64,000 nt of DNA from CAVVAL01 sp963740215 (GTDB lineage Bacteria; Actinomycetota; Actinomycetes; Mycobacteriales; Cryptosporangiaceae). The first letter of the stretch is position 1; every line of letters begins with the position of its first letter. The notes beneath the pieces were generated by a model. The model did not search any database. It was not told the origin of the DNA and saw only the letters and a list, made by a program, of their open reading frames with translations. The position numbers and the translations under genes were made by a program. Shown one piece after another: positions 35,454-44,376 of the stretch. The stretch is from the NCBI GenBank assembly GCA_963740215.1, contig CAVUDJ010000012.1:124001-188000 (forward strand), written 5' to 3'.

Positions 35454-36293
35454 ATGGGACGCGTCACGGGCAGGCGGCCGGTCCTGCGGATCGAGGCCGG
35501 CGAGGCAGCTCGACGTCCGGACACGCTCGTCGTCGAGGAGCCACTGGAGATCAGGGTGGGCGGCCGCGCGCTCGCCGTGACGATGCGCACCCCCGGCGAC
35601 GACGTCGACCTGGTCCACGGCTTCCTGCTGTCCGAGGGCGTGATCCGGTCCGCCGGGGACGTGTCGGTCGCCCGGTACTGCGACGGCGCGGTGGACGGCG
35701 AGAACACGTACAACGTGCTGGACGTGACGCTCGCCGAGGGCGTTCCGCCTCCCGCTCCCGGCGTGGAGCGCAACTTCTACACGACCAGCTCGTGCGGCGT
35801 CTGCGGCAAGGCGAGCATCGAGTCGATCCGCACACGCACCGCGTTTCCCGTCGCCGAGGATCCCGTCCGCGTCCCCGCCGACGTACTGGGTTCCCTGCCC
35901 GACATCCTCCGCGGCGCGCAGCGGGTCTTCGACCGCACCGGCGGGCTGCATGCGGCCGGCCTGTTCACGCCGCACGGCGAACTGCGGTGCCTGCGCGAGG
36001 ACGTCGGCCGGCACAACGCCGTGGACAAGGTGCTCGGCTGGGCGGTGCGCGCGGGCGCGTTGCCGCTGACCGGGCACGTACTGCTGGTGAGCGGGCGCGC
36101 CAGCTTCGAGCTGACGCAGAAGGCGTTGATGGCGGGGGTACCGGTGCTGGCGGCGGTGTCGGCGCCCTCGACGCTCGCCGTCGACCTCGCCCGCGACAGC
36201 GGTATGACGCTGGTCGGCTTCCTCCGCGGCGGCTCGATGAACGTCTACACGAAGGTGGAACGCATCGCGGTGGGCGCGCTCGACAGGGCGTGA
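35454..36293 (+). CDS. fdhD: FdhD, sulfurtransferase for formate dehydrogenase
   Basis: 279 residues. Motifs of the family are DVDLVHGFLLSEG, the catalytic SSCGVCGK (CxxC), LRCLREDVGRHNAVDKVLG and SGRASFELTQKA. FdhD passes sulfur from a cysteine desulfurase to the Mo centre of FdhF-type enzymes, required for activity. It is divergent from mobA and 13 nt upstream of the endonuclease/phosphatase-like gene. Confidence 0.93.
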   Translation: MGRVTGRRPVLRIEAGEAARRPDTLVVEEPLEIRVGGRALAVTMRTPGDDVDLVHGFLLSEGVIRSAGDVSVARYCDGAVDGENTYNVLDVTLAEGVPPPAPGVERNFYTTSSCGVCGKASIESIRTRTAFPVAEDPVRVPADVLGSLPDILRGAQRVFDRTGGLHAAGLFTPHGELRCLREDVGRHNAVDKVLGWAVRAGALPLTGHVLLVSGRASFELTQKALMAGVPVLAAVSAPSTLAVDLARDSGMTLVGFLRGGSMNVYTKVERIAVGALDRA

Positions 36294-36306
36294 CAGGCTG
36301 GTCGGC

Positions 36307-37026
36307 ATGGAACCGCTGCGCGCGCTGAGCTGGAACGTCGGCATGGGCAGCCCACTTCCGCAGGGCGAGCGGCACGACCGGGCCTGGGCCTGGGTCACGG
36401 CCCACGAGCCGGCGCCGGACGTACTCCTTCTCCAGCAGGTCATCCCGGGACGATTCGCGAACGGCTGGCCGGTGGCGTGGGGACCCGTGTTCGACTCGCG
36501 GGGGTGCCGCGTCGCCGTCGCCGCGCGCCCCGGCTGGACCGTCGAACCCATCGAGATCCCGCGGCCGACCTGGGCACGGTGGCGCGGCCGGTCGGTGGCG
36601 GTCGGGGCGACGGTCAAGCCGCCCGACGGCCCGTCGTGGACCGTGATCTCGGCGCACGTCGGCTACGACGACAGCGCCACCCGCTGGCTGCGACACCTGG
36701 TCGACGAACTGTCGTGGGTGGACGGTCCGGTTCTGATCGGTGGCGACTTCAGCCGCCCCGTCAACCGCCGGCCACGGCAGAGCAAGATGTTCGATGCGGC
36801 CGCATTCGCCGGCTTCCACTTCGTGTGCGGTGACGGCGAGGAGCTGCTGCCCACCACCGAGCACAGCCAGACCGACCACCTGTGGGTACGCGGCGTCGAC
36901 ACTGCCCACCTCGACTGGCGAATCGACGCGACCGTGCAGACCGGCCCGGAGCCTCTCGCCGGCCACGCCGCCCTCTGGTTCACCGGGTGGCCCGCCAGCG
37001 CCGACGAAGCCTCGTCCACGGGCTGA
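36307..37026 (+). CDS. Endonuclease/exonuclease/phosphatase-family protein
   Basis: 239 residues with the EEP fold markers SWNVGMG, LLLQQV, VIGGDFSRPV, TDHLWVRG and GHAALWF, corresponding to the catalytic Asn, Glu, Asp and His positions. Members cleave phosphodiesters in DNA or phospho-lipids/-sugars; the substrate is not evident and no signal peptide is present. It follows fdhD by 13 nt and may be read through from it. Confidence 0.72.
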   Translation: MEPLRALSWNVGMGSPLPQGERHDRAWAWVTAHEPAPDVLLLQQVIPGRFANGWPVAWGPVFDSRGCRVAVAARPGWTVEPIEIPRPTWARWRGRSVAVGATVKPPDGPSWTVISAHVGYDDSATRWLRHLVDELSWVDGPVLIGGDFSRPVNRRPRQSKMFDAAAFAGFHFVCGDGEELLPTTEHSQTDHLWVRGVDTAHLDWRIDATVQTGPEPLAGHAALWFTGWPASADEASSTG

Positions 37027-37225
37027 GCGGTTGACCATCCTTGTAACCACTTTGGGTGGGGATCGTGGAGTCTGGCTCGCTGATCTCACCCCAACGCGGG
37101 CGGGCCTGGCCCATCGTTGGCGATCCGACGTGGCCGAACCGAATTTTTGGGACACTCATGCCGTAACCGGGCGCCCGTCTACAACAGACCCGGGCGGTCC
37201 GACACCGCATGAGATTGGCCAGCAC

Positions 37226-37231
37226 TAGCGT
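37226..37231 (+). promoter_or_regulatory. -10 box of the fructosamine kinase gene (leaderless)
   Basis: TAGCGT ends 6 nt before GTG 37238, with no ribosome site. Confidence 0.55.
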
Positions 37232-37237
37232 GATCGC

Positions 37238-38146
37238 GTGGATCTGGCGTACCTGCGCGAACACCCTCGCAACGTCGCGTTGCTCATCGAGCACCAGCGC
37301 ATCCGCACCACCCCGGTACGGCAGGGCGACACCTGCACCGCCGAGCGACTGACCCTCGACGACGGCACCGACCTGTTCGCCAAGACCCGCGCCGGCGCGC
37401 CCGGCGACTTCTTCACCGCCGAGGCCGCCGGTCTGACCTGGCTACGCGACGCAGGCGCGGTGCCGGTACCTGAGGTGATCGCCGCCGCGCCGGACATCCT
37501 GCTGCTGGAGTGGGTCGAACCCGGTACGCCGTCCGCGACGGCCGCCGAGGAGTTGGGGCGCGGTCTGGCCACGCTGCACCGGGCCGGCGCTGACGGCTTC
37601 GGTGCGCCGTGGCACGGGTACATCGGCGCATTGCCGCTGGACAACACGCCTTCCGCGACGTGGGCCGAGTTCTACGTCGAGCGGCGCTGCCGGCCGTATT
37701 TGCGCATGGCCCGCGACGGTCAAGCCCTGGACACCGCCCAGGCGGCCACCATCGAGCGGGCGTTCGAACGGATCGAGGACCCGGGCGAACCGCCGTCGCG
37801 GATCCACGGCGACCTCTGGTCCGGCAACGTCCACTTCGGTCGGGACGGCCACGCCTGGCTGGTGGATCCGGCCGCGCACGGTGGTCACCGCGAGACCGAC
37901 CTGGCCATGCTCGCCCTGTTCGGAGCACCGCACCTCGACCGGATCCTGGCCAGCTACGACGCGGCCTACCCGCTCGCCTACGGATGGCGTGATCGGGTGC
38001 GGCTGCACCAGCTGCATCCTCTTCTCGTGCACGCCGCCCTGTTCGGCGCGGGCTACGCGGCCCAAGCCGTGGCCGCCGCCCGCGTCCGTCTAGCGTCACC
38101 GGAAACGGACTTGCGGTGCAAACTGGGGCACCGACGCCCGGCGTAG
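37238..38146 (+). CDS. Fructosamine kinase family protein
   Basis: 302 residues of the APH/fructosamine kinase fold: RQGDTCTAERLTL (nucleotide loop), FAKTRAGAPGDFFTAEAAGL, catalytic loop SRIHGDLWSGNVHF and metal-binding VDPAAHGGHRETDLAML. These enzymes phosphorylate fructosamine adducts to start protein deglycation. The last 15 or so residues and the TAG stop are supplied by the subtype A intergenic element (38102-38173), so the native C-terminus was probably altered by its insertion. Confidence 0.85.
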   Translation: MDLAYLREHPRNVALLIEHQRIRTTPVRQGDTCTAERLTLDDGTDLFAKTRAGAPGDFFTAEAAGLTWLRDAGAVPVPEVIAAAPDILLLEWVEPGTPSATAAEELGRGLATLHRAGADGFGAPWHGYIGALPLDNTPSATWAEFYVERRCRPYLRMARDGQALDTAQAATIERAFERIEDPGEPPSRIHGDLWSGNVHFGRDGHAWLVDPAAHGGHRETDLAMLALFGAPHLDRILASYDAAYPLAYGWRDRVRLHQLHPLLVHAALFGAGYAAQAVAAARVRLASPETDLRCKLGHRRPA

Positions 38147-38173
38147 GCACGGCTTCCCGAAAAGTCCGGTTCG
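38102..38173 (+). repeat. Intergenic palindromic element, subtype A, copy 2
   Basis: 64 of 72 positions match 11473-11544 without gaps. The element overlaps the 3' end of the fructosamine kinase gene and ends 14 nt from the CoxG-like stop. Confidence 0.85.
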
Positions 38174-38187
38174 CGGCCCGGGCCCAC

Positions 38188-38957
38188 TCAGCGGTGGCGG
38201 CGCCGGCCCAGCAGCCAGCCCAGAAGCACCCCGACGGCCATCGCGCTGGCGAGCGGCGCGTACTGGGCCACCGCTGCCGGGACGGCGGAGCCTTCTCCGG
38301 GCGGCGGCACCGGGTAGACGGCGTGCTCCGGATCCGGCGACGGTCCCGGCATCGGCTGCGGCACCCGCCGCGGCTCCTCCGCTGACGCCGCAGCCGCCGG
38401 TGCTGACGGCCCGTCTGCGGACGGCCACTGCGCCGCGGCTCCTGCGTAGACGGCTCGGGCGCCGGCGAGGCGGCAGCCTTTCCGGAGTCGCGTGCCGCAG
38501 CCGTCGCCGGGCTGGCCTCTCCGGGGTGCGCACCCCAGCCGCGTGACGAACTCGCGCAGGAGCCCGGTGCCGAACTCCCGCACGGCGAACCCGACCGGCG
38601 CCGACATGCCACGTACGTTGACGTCGGCGATCGCCTCGACCTCGGTCTGGTCTGCCGGCCTCGCGCAGCTGGACGGTGACCCGCGCCGACGCGGCCTGCT
38701 CGCCGTGGCTGTCCCGGCCGGCGGCGTCGATGACGACGCGGCGCGCCTCGGCGGTCGCGCTCGACGAAGGCGGCCTCGCCACGGTACGTGAGGCGAAGCG
38801 GCCCGAGCGGCACGGTCACCGTGCCGGCCACCTCGTCCCCGTTGATCTGATCGAGCCGCACGCCCGGCAGGCACGCTGCCGCACGCTCCAGATCGCTGAG
38901 CACCGACCACGCCTGCTCGATCGGCACCCCGATCGTGCCGCCGTACTCCACCTTCAT
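38188..38957 (-). pseudogene. CoxG/SRPBCC-family membrane-anchored protein with multiple apparent frameshifts
   Basis: The start MKVEYGGTIGVPIEQAWSVL and VTVPLGPLRLTYRGEAAFVE are typical of CoxG-like SRPBCC proteins. Continuity needs one base skipped at 38753 (ERD-AEARRVVIDAAG) and one at 38653 (REAG-DQTEVEAIADV). After TRLG a further +1/-1 pair between about 38540 and 38420 may exist, since the alternative frame (AHPGEASPATAAARDSGKA) looks more natural. The C-terminus has a Pro-rich linker and a membrane helix (ASAMAVGVLLGWLLGRRR). CoxG proteins help assemble or anchor CO-dehydrogenase-type enzymes or bind lipids; no cox genes are nearby. Confidence 0.68.
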
Positions 38958-39072
38958 GCCACGCCTCCCGTACGCGCCGCCATGGCGCGCTACCCCTACT
39001 CAACCCGACGGTTCGCCGAAGTGCAGCCGATACCGGTCAGGTGAAGCCGCATGCCTGATCCACCGCAGGCAT

Positions 39073-39111
39073 ACGGAGCCCGGCCGGGACACAACACCGG
39101 CCGGGCTCCGT
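39073..39111 (-). terminator. 15-bp hairpin downstream of the Cys-rich small gene
   Basis: Perfect arms 39073-39087 and 39097-39111 around a 9-nt loop lie 12 nt past the stop of the 50-aa gene. Confidence 0.75.
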
Positions 39112-39122
39112 GCCGTGGGGGG

Positions 39123-39275
39123 CTAGTGTCCGCGTGCATCGCGGTACGCCTGCCATAGCCCCTGCACTGTCTCGCACCCGGTCTCCTCGGCCCGGCAGTG
39201 CGCGCACTTCATGGCATGGTCGATACACCTGTTGTACGCCTGCTGGACCTTGCCGCTGCTGACGACACGCTGCAT
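39123..39275 (-). CDS. Small Cys-rich protein, 50 aa, unknown function
   Basis: The frame starts MQRVVSSGKVQQAYNRCIDH and contains four cysteines in the pattern C-x6-C-x2-C-x6-C with two nearby His, ending LWQAYRDARGH. The arrangement suits a small zinc-binding fold. A strong hairpin follows the stop. I do not recognise the family. Its frame is one of several in this region, but it is the only one with start, metal-ligand pattern and terminator. Confidence 0.55.
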   Translation of the reverse strand: MQRVVSSGKVQQAYNRCIDHAMKCAHCRAEETGCETVQGLWQAYRDARGH

Positions 39276-39414
39276 GTGAACTGATCATGGCGCGACGATT
39301 GCGTTCAACGGCGGCGCTCACCGACCCTGATGAATCGCCGGGATCCGGCACCAGGTGCCCATCGTGGTACCGCGCGAACTGCTAGTGGACTTCGGACCGA
39401 AGGAGGTCACCCGC

Positions 39415-39954
39415 GTGCCGAACATCATCGGCCTGGACGAGTTCGACCGGCTCTTCACACAGTTCGAGCGCACGGCTTGGCGGCTGGAGACCCGACGCCG
39501 GTATGCGTCCGACGAGGCCACCGATACCTACGCGCAGTTCACCCGGGGCGAGCCTGTGAACTGGGACGGAGTCGACGCCGAATGGTGCGCCGAGCGCCGC
39601 GAACAGACCGCGCTCGGCAAGCGCTTCGAGCGTGTCCGCGTCGTCGACAACCCGCCCACCCCGGGCCAGCTCTACCTGCTCGACAACGCACGGCGAAACA
39701 GCGCCGTCGGCGAGGACATCCGCAACCTCGGGCGGAGTGAGGCGCAGCGGCTCCAGCTCCCCGAAGAAGACTTCTGGATCTTCGACACGCGGCTGGTGGC
39801 CCGGCTCAACTTCGACGACGCCGACAACCTCGGCAGCGTCGAGCTGATCACCGATCCGGTAGAGGTCAACCGCTATGCCCAGGGGCGCGATGCTGCCTGG
39901 CATTACGCCGTGCCGTACGAGACCTTCGCGGCGGATCTGACCGGGACCGAGTAG
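39415..39954 (+). CDS. DUF6879-family protein
   Basis: 179 residues. FDRLFTQFERTAWRLETRRR, FTRGEPVNWDG and the aromatic C-terminal half (WHYAVPYETFAADL) match DUF6879, an actinobacterial family usually encoded beside an XRE regulator with a DUF5753 domain. That partner is absent here, so this is a solitary copy. GTG 39415 is set by AGGAGGT at 39401-39407. Confidence 0.75.
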   Translation: MPNIIGLDEFDRLFTQFERTAWRLETRRRYASDEATDTYAQFTRGEPVNWDGVDAEWCAERREQTALGKRFERVRVVDNPPTPGQLYLLDNARRNSAVGEDIRNLGRSEAQRLQLPEEDFWIFDTRLVARLNFDDADNLGSVELITDPVEVNRYAQGRDAAWHYAVPYETFAADLTGTE

Positions 39955-40006
39955 CCGTAGCGGGTATCGGTGAGCACGGAATCCGACGCGTGAGCCCACC
40001 TGCACC

Positions 40007-40012
40007 GATACT
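40007..40012 (+). promoter_or_regulatory. -10 box of the SDR gene (leaderless)
   Basis: GATACT ends 6 nt before GTG 40019. The segment GATACTGGTCAGGTGA is repeated with one change at 39029-39044. Confidence 0.55.
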
Positions 40013-40018
40013 GGTCAG

Positions 40019-40786
40019 GTGACGGCGTACGAGAAGCTATTCCGCCTGGACGGGCGCCGCGCACTCGTCATCGGCGCTGGTAGCGGCATCGGCCGGGAGA
40101 GCGCGCAGGCGCTGGCCGCACACGGCGCCGAGGTGATCTGCGCGGATCTGAATATGCCGGCGGCGGAGCAGACCGCCGGGCTGGCGTCCGGGGCAGCATA
40201 CGAGCTGGACGTGCTCGATCCGGACGCTGTCACCCGGGCGGCCACCGCTCTCGACCCGGTCGACGTGCTGGTGTTCACCGCCGCGACGAACGTCCGCAAG
40301 CGGCTTCTCGACTACACCGAGGACGAGTTCGATCGCGTCGTCAGGCTCAACCTCGCGGCGGCGTTCCGGCTGGTGCGGGCATTCGGCGGCGGCATGGCCG
40401 AGCGCGGCCGGGGCAGCATCGTCGGGTTCGCGTCGATCCGCGCGTTCACGGTCGAGCCTGGTCAAGGCGTGTACTCGGCGACGAAGTCCGGGCTGGTGCA
40501 GCTGCTGCGCACGGCCGCCGCCGAGCTGGGTCCGCAGGGCGTGCGGGTCAACGCGATCGCGCCGGGCGTGGTGGAGACGCCGCTGACGGCGCAGATCAAG
40601 GCGGATCAGGCCTGGTACGACGCGTACGCCGCCAAGAGCGCGCTCGGCCGCTGGGCCCAGCCGGGCGAGATCGCGGGCGCCGTCGTGTACCTGGCCAGCG
40701 ACGCGGCGAGCTTCGTCACCGGCTCCTGCCTGCTCGTCGACGGCGGCTGGACCGCGGTGGACGGCCGGTTCGACCCGCCGACCTGA
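40019..40786 (+). CDS. Short-chain dehydrogenase/reductase
   Basis: 255 residues, classical SDR: cofactor motif VIGAGSGIGRES, NVRKRLL, catalytic Ser in VGFASIRAF and YSATK, and C-terminal GSCLLVDGGW. Arg-free Asp in CADLN after beta-2 favours NAD over NADP. The substrate is unknown. It converges on the aldehyde dehydrogenase operon, 10 nt apart. Confidence 0.88.
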   Translation: MTAYEKLFRLDGRRALVIGAGSGIGRESAQALAAHGAEVICADLNMPAAEQTAGLASGAAYELDVLDPDAVTRAATALDPVDVLVFTAATNVRKRLLDYTEDEFDRVVRLNLAAAFRLVRAFGGGMAERGRGSIVGFASIRAFTVEPGQGVYSATKSGLVQLLRTAAAELGPQGVRVNAIAPGVVETPLTAQIKADQAWYDAYAAKSALGRWAQPGEIAGAVVYLASDAASFVTGSCLLVDGGWTAVDGRFDPPT

Positions 40787-40796
40787 CCCCTGCCAC

Positions 40797-42209
40797 CTAC
40801 GGGCGGATGATCGCCATCCGCGTCGTCGTCAGCTCCTCGACGGCGAACCGCGGCCCCTCGCGCCCGCTCCCGGAGTCCTTGACCCCGCCGTACGGCATGT
40901 TGTCCGCGCGGAATCCCGGCACCTCGTTGACGATCACACCGCCCGCGTCGAGCCGCTCGATCGCGGCGAACGCGCTGGCCAGCGAGCGGGTGAAGACGCT
41001 GGCATGCAGCCCGTACCGGGACCGGTTCACGGTCTCGATCGCCTCGTCCAGCGACGCCACGGTACGTAGGCAGACGACGGGCGCGAAGATCTCCTCGTCC
41101 CACGCGTGCAGCCCGTCGCGCACTCCGTCCAGCACGGTAGGCAGGAGCGCGGGGCCGTCGAACGAGCCGCCCGTGAGCAGATGCGCGCCGGTTTCGATCG
41201 CGTCCGCGAGCCAGCCTCGAACACGGTGGACGGCCGCCGCGTCGATGAGCGGAGCCACCCGCGTCTCCGCAGAGCGCGGATCGCCGACGGCCAGCGCCTC
41301 CACCCGCGGAAGCAACCGCGCCACGAACTCGTCGCGGACCGCCGCGTCCACGAGCACCCGCTGCACCGAGATACACGCCTGCCCCGACGCGTAGAACCCA
41401 CCGCGCACCACCGCGTCGGCGGCCGCGTCCAGGTCGGCGTCGGCGGCGACGATCAGCGCCGAGTTGGATCCCAGCTCCAGCAGCACCTTCGTCGGCGCCG
41501 CCGCCCGCGCGATCGCGTGCCCGACGGCGGCCGACCCGGTGAACGAGACGGCGCCGATCCCGGTAGCCGTGGTCAGCGCCTCGCCGACATCCGGACCACC
41601 CGTGACGACCTGCACCGATGCGGCCGGCAGCTCGGACGAGCGCAGCAGATGTGCCAGCCAGAGGGTGGCGAGCGGCGTCTGCGGTGCCGGCTTCAGGATC
41701 ACCGGGCAGCCGGCAGCCAGCGCGGGCGCGACCTTGTGGGCGGCGAGCAGCAGCGGGTAGTTGAAGCCGGTGATGCCGACGACGACGCCGATCGGCCGGC
41801 GGGTCCAGTACCCGATCAGCCCTTCGCCGGACGGCAGCACATCGAGGGGCACCGTCTCGCCGTGGAGCCGTGCGACCTCGCCCGCGGCGGTGTCCAGGGT
41901 GACGAGCGTCCTGGCGACCTCGATCCGGCAGTCCACCAGCGGCTTCCCGGACTCCAGCACGAGAAGCTGTTCGAACTCTTCGCGACGTGCGGCGACGGCG
42001 TCGCGGGCGGCGAGCAGGGCGTCACGGCGGACGTGTGCGGGCACTGCCGCGAGGTCCACCTGCCGCGCCGCGTCCACCGCCTGGTACGCGAGGCTCACAT
42101 CGCCGACCGGAGCCTCGCGCACCACGCTCCCGTCGTACGGGAACACGACAGGGGCAGTGGGCGCCTCGACCCAACCGTCGCCAATGGGCAGGCCGTGAGG
42201 AAACGTCAT
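40797..42209 (-). CDS. Aldehyde dehydrogenase family protein
   Basis: 470 residues. The catalytic Glu is in LLELGSNSALIV and the Cys in YASGQACISVQRV; FNYPLLLAAHKVAPALAAG and SFTGSAAVG form the NAD site. ALDHs oxidise aldehydes to acids. ATG overlaps the P1-peptidase stop (ATGA), so it is third in an M20/P1/ALDH operon, suggesting catabolism of an amide or peptide whose aldehyde product it removes (inference). Confidence 0.88.
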   Translation of the reverse strand: MTFPHGLPIGDGWVEAPTAPVVFPYDGSVVREAPVGDVSLAYQAVDAARQVDLAAVPAHVRRDALLAARDAVAARREEFEQLLVLESGKPLVDCRIEVARTLVTLDTAAGEVARLHGETVPLDVLPSGEGLIGYWTRRPIGVVVGITGFNYPLLLAAHKVAPALAAGCPVILKPAPQTPLATLWLAHLLRSSELPAASVQVVTGGPDVGEALTTATGIGAVSFTGSAAVGHAIARAAAPTKVLLELGSNSALIVAADADLDAAADAVVRGGFYASGQACISVQRVLVDAAVRDEFVARLLPRVEALAVGDPRSAETRVAPLIDAAAVHRVRGWLADAIETGAHLLTGGSFDGPALLPTVLDGVRDGLHAWDEEIFAPVVCLRTVASLDEAIETVNRSRYGLHASVFTRSLASAFAAIERLDAGGVIVNEVPGFRADNMPYGGVKDSGSGREGPRFAVEELTTTRMAIIRP

Positions 42210-43204
42210 CGGCGTCTCGCAAGAGCGCTGGGGAACGCCTCACCGTACGCCTGGAAACCGGCCGCGCCGGTGGCCGCCAGCATCGCGTGCGCAACTGCCC
42301 GGCTGAACGCGTCGGCTGCGGCGGCGAGCAGCCCGTGCAGCACCATCGGGTCGGGCGCCGGGCCGGCGCAGGTGGCGAGAGCGAAGATCGTGTCGCCGTC
42401 GAACATCGTGTGCACGGGACGGATCGCGCGCGCCATGCCGTCGTGCGCGATCCCGGCGAGCTTCTGGCACTGCGCCTTGGTCAGGGTGGCGTCCGTGGCG
42501 ACCACACCGAGCGTGGTGTGGAACGGCAGGCCGCCGTCCGGCATTGGCGGGGCCTCGACCGGATCCTGGAGCCAGTCGAACTCGCCGGGCAGTCCGAGCG
42601 CCGCGCCGTACAGGCGGCCGGTCGCGTCGACGGTGGACCCGGCTGCGTTCACGACGGCCAGTGCCCCCACCGTGACGCCGTCCAGAACCGTGCTCGCCGA
42701 CCCGACACCGCCCTTGAGCACGCCGCCCGTGACCGCTCCGGTTCCGGCGCCGACGGTGCCTTGGATCACCGGTCCATCCGAAGCCGCGTCGACCGCCGCC
42801 GCGCCGAACGTGGCGTCCGGAGTCGCCCGGAATTCGCCGCCTCGACCCAGGTCGAAGAGGACGGCCGCCGGCACGATCGGCACCACCTGGCCCGGCGCGC
42901 CGACAGGGAAGCCGATGCCCGCGTCCGCCAGCCGGTCCATCACGCCCGACGCCGCTGCCAGCCCGAACGCGGAGCCACCGCCGAGCAGGACGGCGTGCGC
43001 TCGCTCGACGAGGTTCCGCGGATCCAGCACGTCGGTCTCGTGGGTGCCCGGCCCACCGCCGCGCACGTCGACCCCGGCGACCGCGCCGTCGGGCGGGGCC
43101 AGCACAACGGTGACTCCGGTGAGCCAGCCGTCCCCGACACGGCTGTGATGCCCGACGCGGACGCCGGCGACGTCGGTGAGCGAGTTCGTCGGCCCCGGGA
43201 TCAC
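42206..43204 (-). CDS. P1-family peptidase (DmpA/NylC-like Ntn hydrolase)
   Basis: 332 residues. SLTDVAGVRVGHHS, LDPRNLVERAHAVLLGGGSA and GLAAASGVMDRL are typical of the N-terminal half; TVGAGTGAVTGGVLKGGVG and VHTMFDGDTIFALAT belong to the self-cleaving region of P1 peptidases (aminopeptidase DmpA, 6-aminohexanoate oligomer hydrolase). It should mature by autoproteolysis. GTG 43204 overlaps the M20 TGA (GTGA). Confidence 0.85.
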   Translation of the reverse strand: MIPGPTNSLTDVAGVRVGHHSRVGDGWLTGVTVVLAPPDGAVAGVDVRGGGPGTHETDVLDPRNLVERAHAVLLGGGSAFGLAAASGVMDRLADAGIGFPVGAPGQVVPIVPAAVLFDLGRGGEFRATPDATFGAAAVDAASDGPVIQGTVGAGTGAVTGGVLKGGVGSASTVLDGVTVGALAVVNAAGSTVDATGRLYGAALGLPGEFDWLQDPVEAPPMPDGGLPFHTTLGVVATDATLTKAQCQKLAGIAHDGMARAIRPVHTMFDGDTIFALATCAGPAPDPMVLHGLLAAAADAFSRAVAHAMLAATGAAGFQAYGEAFPSALARRR

Positions 43205-44376
43205 TGGGCGCCGTTCAGGAACAGGCGCGCCGCCTCGGCGTACACGCGGGCATACCGGACGATCTCCTCGACCTCGACGTACTCGTCGGCCTGGTGCGCG
43301 ATCCACTTGCCGCCCGGTCCGTAGACCACGCTCGGGACGCCGCCGCGCGCGGTGAGGATCGTGCCGTCGGTCGTCCCGGGCACGCCCCCGTACACCGCCT
43401 CGACGCCCGTCACCGCAACATGCGCACCGGCGAGCGCCGCCACGACCGGGTGCTCGACCGGCGTGTCCACCGGCGGGCGGTCGACCAGGACCGTGACGAC
43501 GCCGTCGCCGGCCAACGCGCGAACCTGCGCCAGGAGAGCGTCGTGGTCGACACCCGGCACGGTTCGGACGTCGACAGCGACCGTGGCCAGCGACGGGATC
43601 ACGTTGATCTGGTCGAGGTCGCCTCCGGCCAGCACCGTCGGCGTCACATAGGGCCAGCCCAGGTGCGGATGCTCGCCGTGGACCTCCTGCAGCTCGCGCT
43701 CCAGCTGCGCCAGCGCGCCGAGGAACGCGGCGGCGGGAAGCAACGGATTCACGCCATACTGCGGCATCGCGCCGTGCGCCATCCGTCCGTGGAAGTCGGC
43801 CTGGATGCGGATAGCGCCCTTGGAGACCGGGCAGATCTCGCCTCCCTCCGGCTCGCAGACGATGGCCGCGTCGACACCGGACGTCTGCCCCGACGCCACG
43901 AAGTCGTGGACCCCGATCATCAGGCCTTCCTCGTCGGCGAGCGCCGCCACGACGATCCGGCCGGGGAACGGGCCGGCGAGCTGCAACGCCCGCACTGCGT
44001 AGAGCATCGCCGCGACCCCGGACTTCATGTCGGCGGAGCCTCGCCCGTAGAGGCGGCCGTCGCGGATCTCACCGCCGAACGGGTCGACGGTCCACGCGTC
44101 GGTGGAGCCTTCGGTGACGACGTCCGTGTGGCCCTCGAACAGCAGCGTCGGGCCGCGGCCACCGCCGCCTTCGACGACCGCCACGACGTTCGGCCGCCCG
44201 AGTGCTGGACTGCTGACCTTCGGATCCCAGCCGAACTCGCGCATCTTCGCCGCCACCAGCTCGGCGGCGGCCTGCTCGGAGCGCCCATGCGCCGGGTCGT
44301 TGACGCTCGGCGTCCGCACCAAAGCCTGGGTGAACGTCACCACCCCGGCGGCATCAACGGAGACTGCGGACCGCAT
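43201..44376 (-). CDS. M20 family metallopeptidase (ArgE/DapE-like)
   Basis: 391 residues. Zinc ligands are in LLFEGHTDVV (His/Asp), YGRGSADMKSG (Asp), ALADEEGL (catalytic Glu-Glu), CEPEGG and the C-terminal WIAHQADEYV; a dimerisation domain lies between. It hydrolyses N-acyl amino acids or dipeptides. It overlaps the preceding NAD(P)-binding gene by 23 nt and heads the P1/ALDH genes. Confidence 0.9.
   Translation of the reverse strand: MRSAVSVDAAGVVTFTQALVRTPSVNDPAHGRSEQAAAELVAAKMREFGWDPKVSSPALGRPNVVAVVEGGGGRGPTLLFEGHTDVVTEGSTDAWTVDPFGGEIRDGRLYGRGSADMKSGVAAMLYAVRALQLAGPFPGRIVVAALADEEGLMIGVHDFVASGQTSGVDAAIVCEPEGGEICPVSKGAIRIQADFHGRMAHGAMPQYGVNPLLPAAAFLGALAQLERELQEVHGEHPHLGWPYVTPTVLAGGDLDQINVIPSLATVAVDVRTVPGVDHDALLAQVRALAGDGVVTVLVDRPPVDTPVEHPVVAALAGAHVAVTGVEAVYGGVPGTTDGTILTARGGVPSVVYGPGGKWIAHQADEYVEVEEIVRYARVYAEAARLFLNGAQ

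Noticed and set aside
37140..37190. Fourth subtype B element (GTAACCGGGCGCCCG with a downstream GGCGGTCCG)
   Set aside because: Only the central part resembles the family and gaps are needed, so chance in GC-rich DNA is not excluded.
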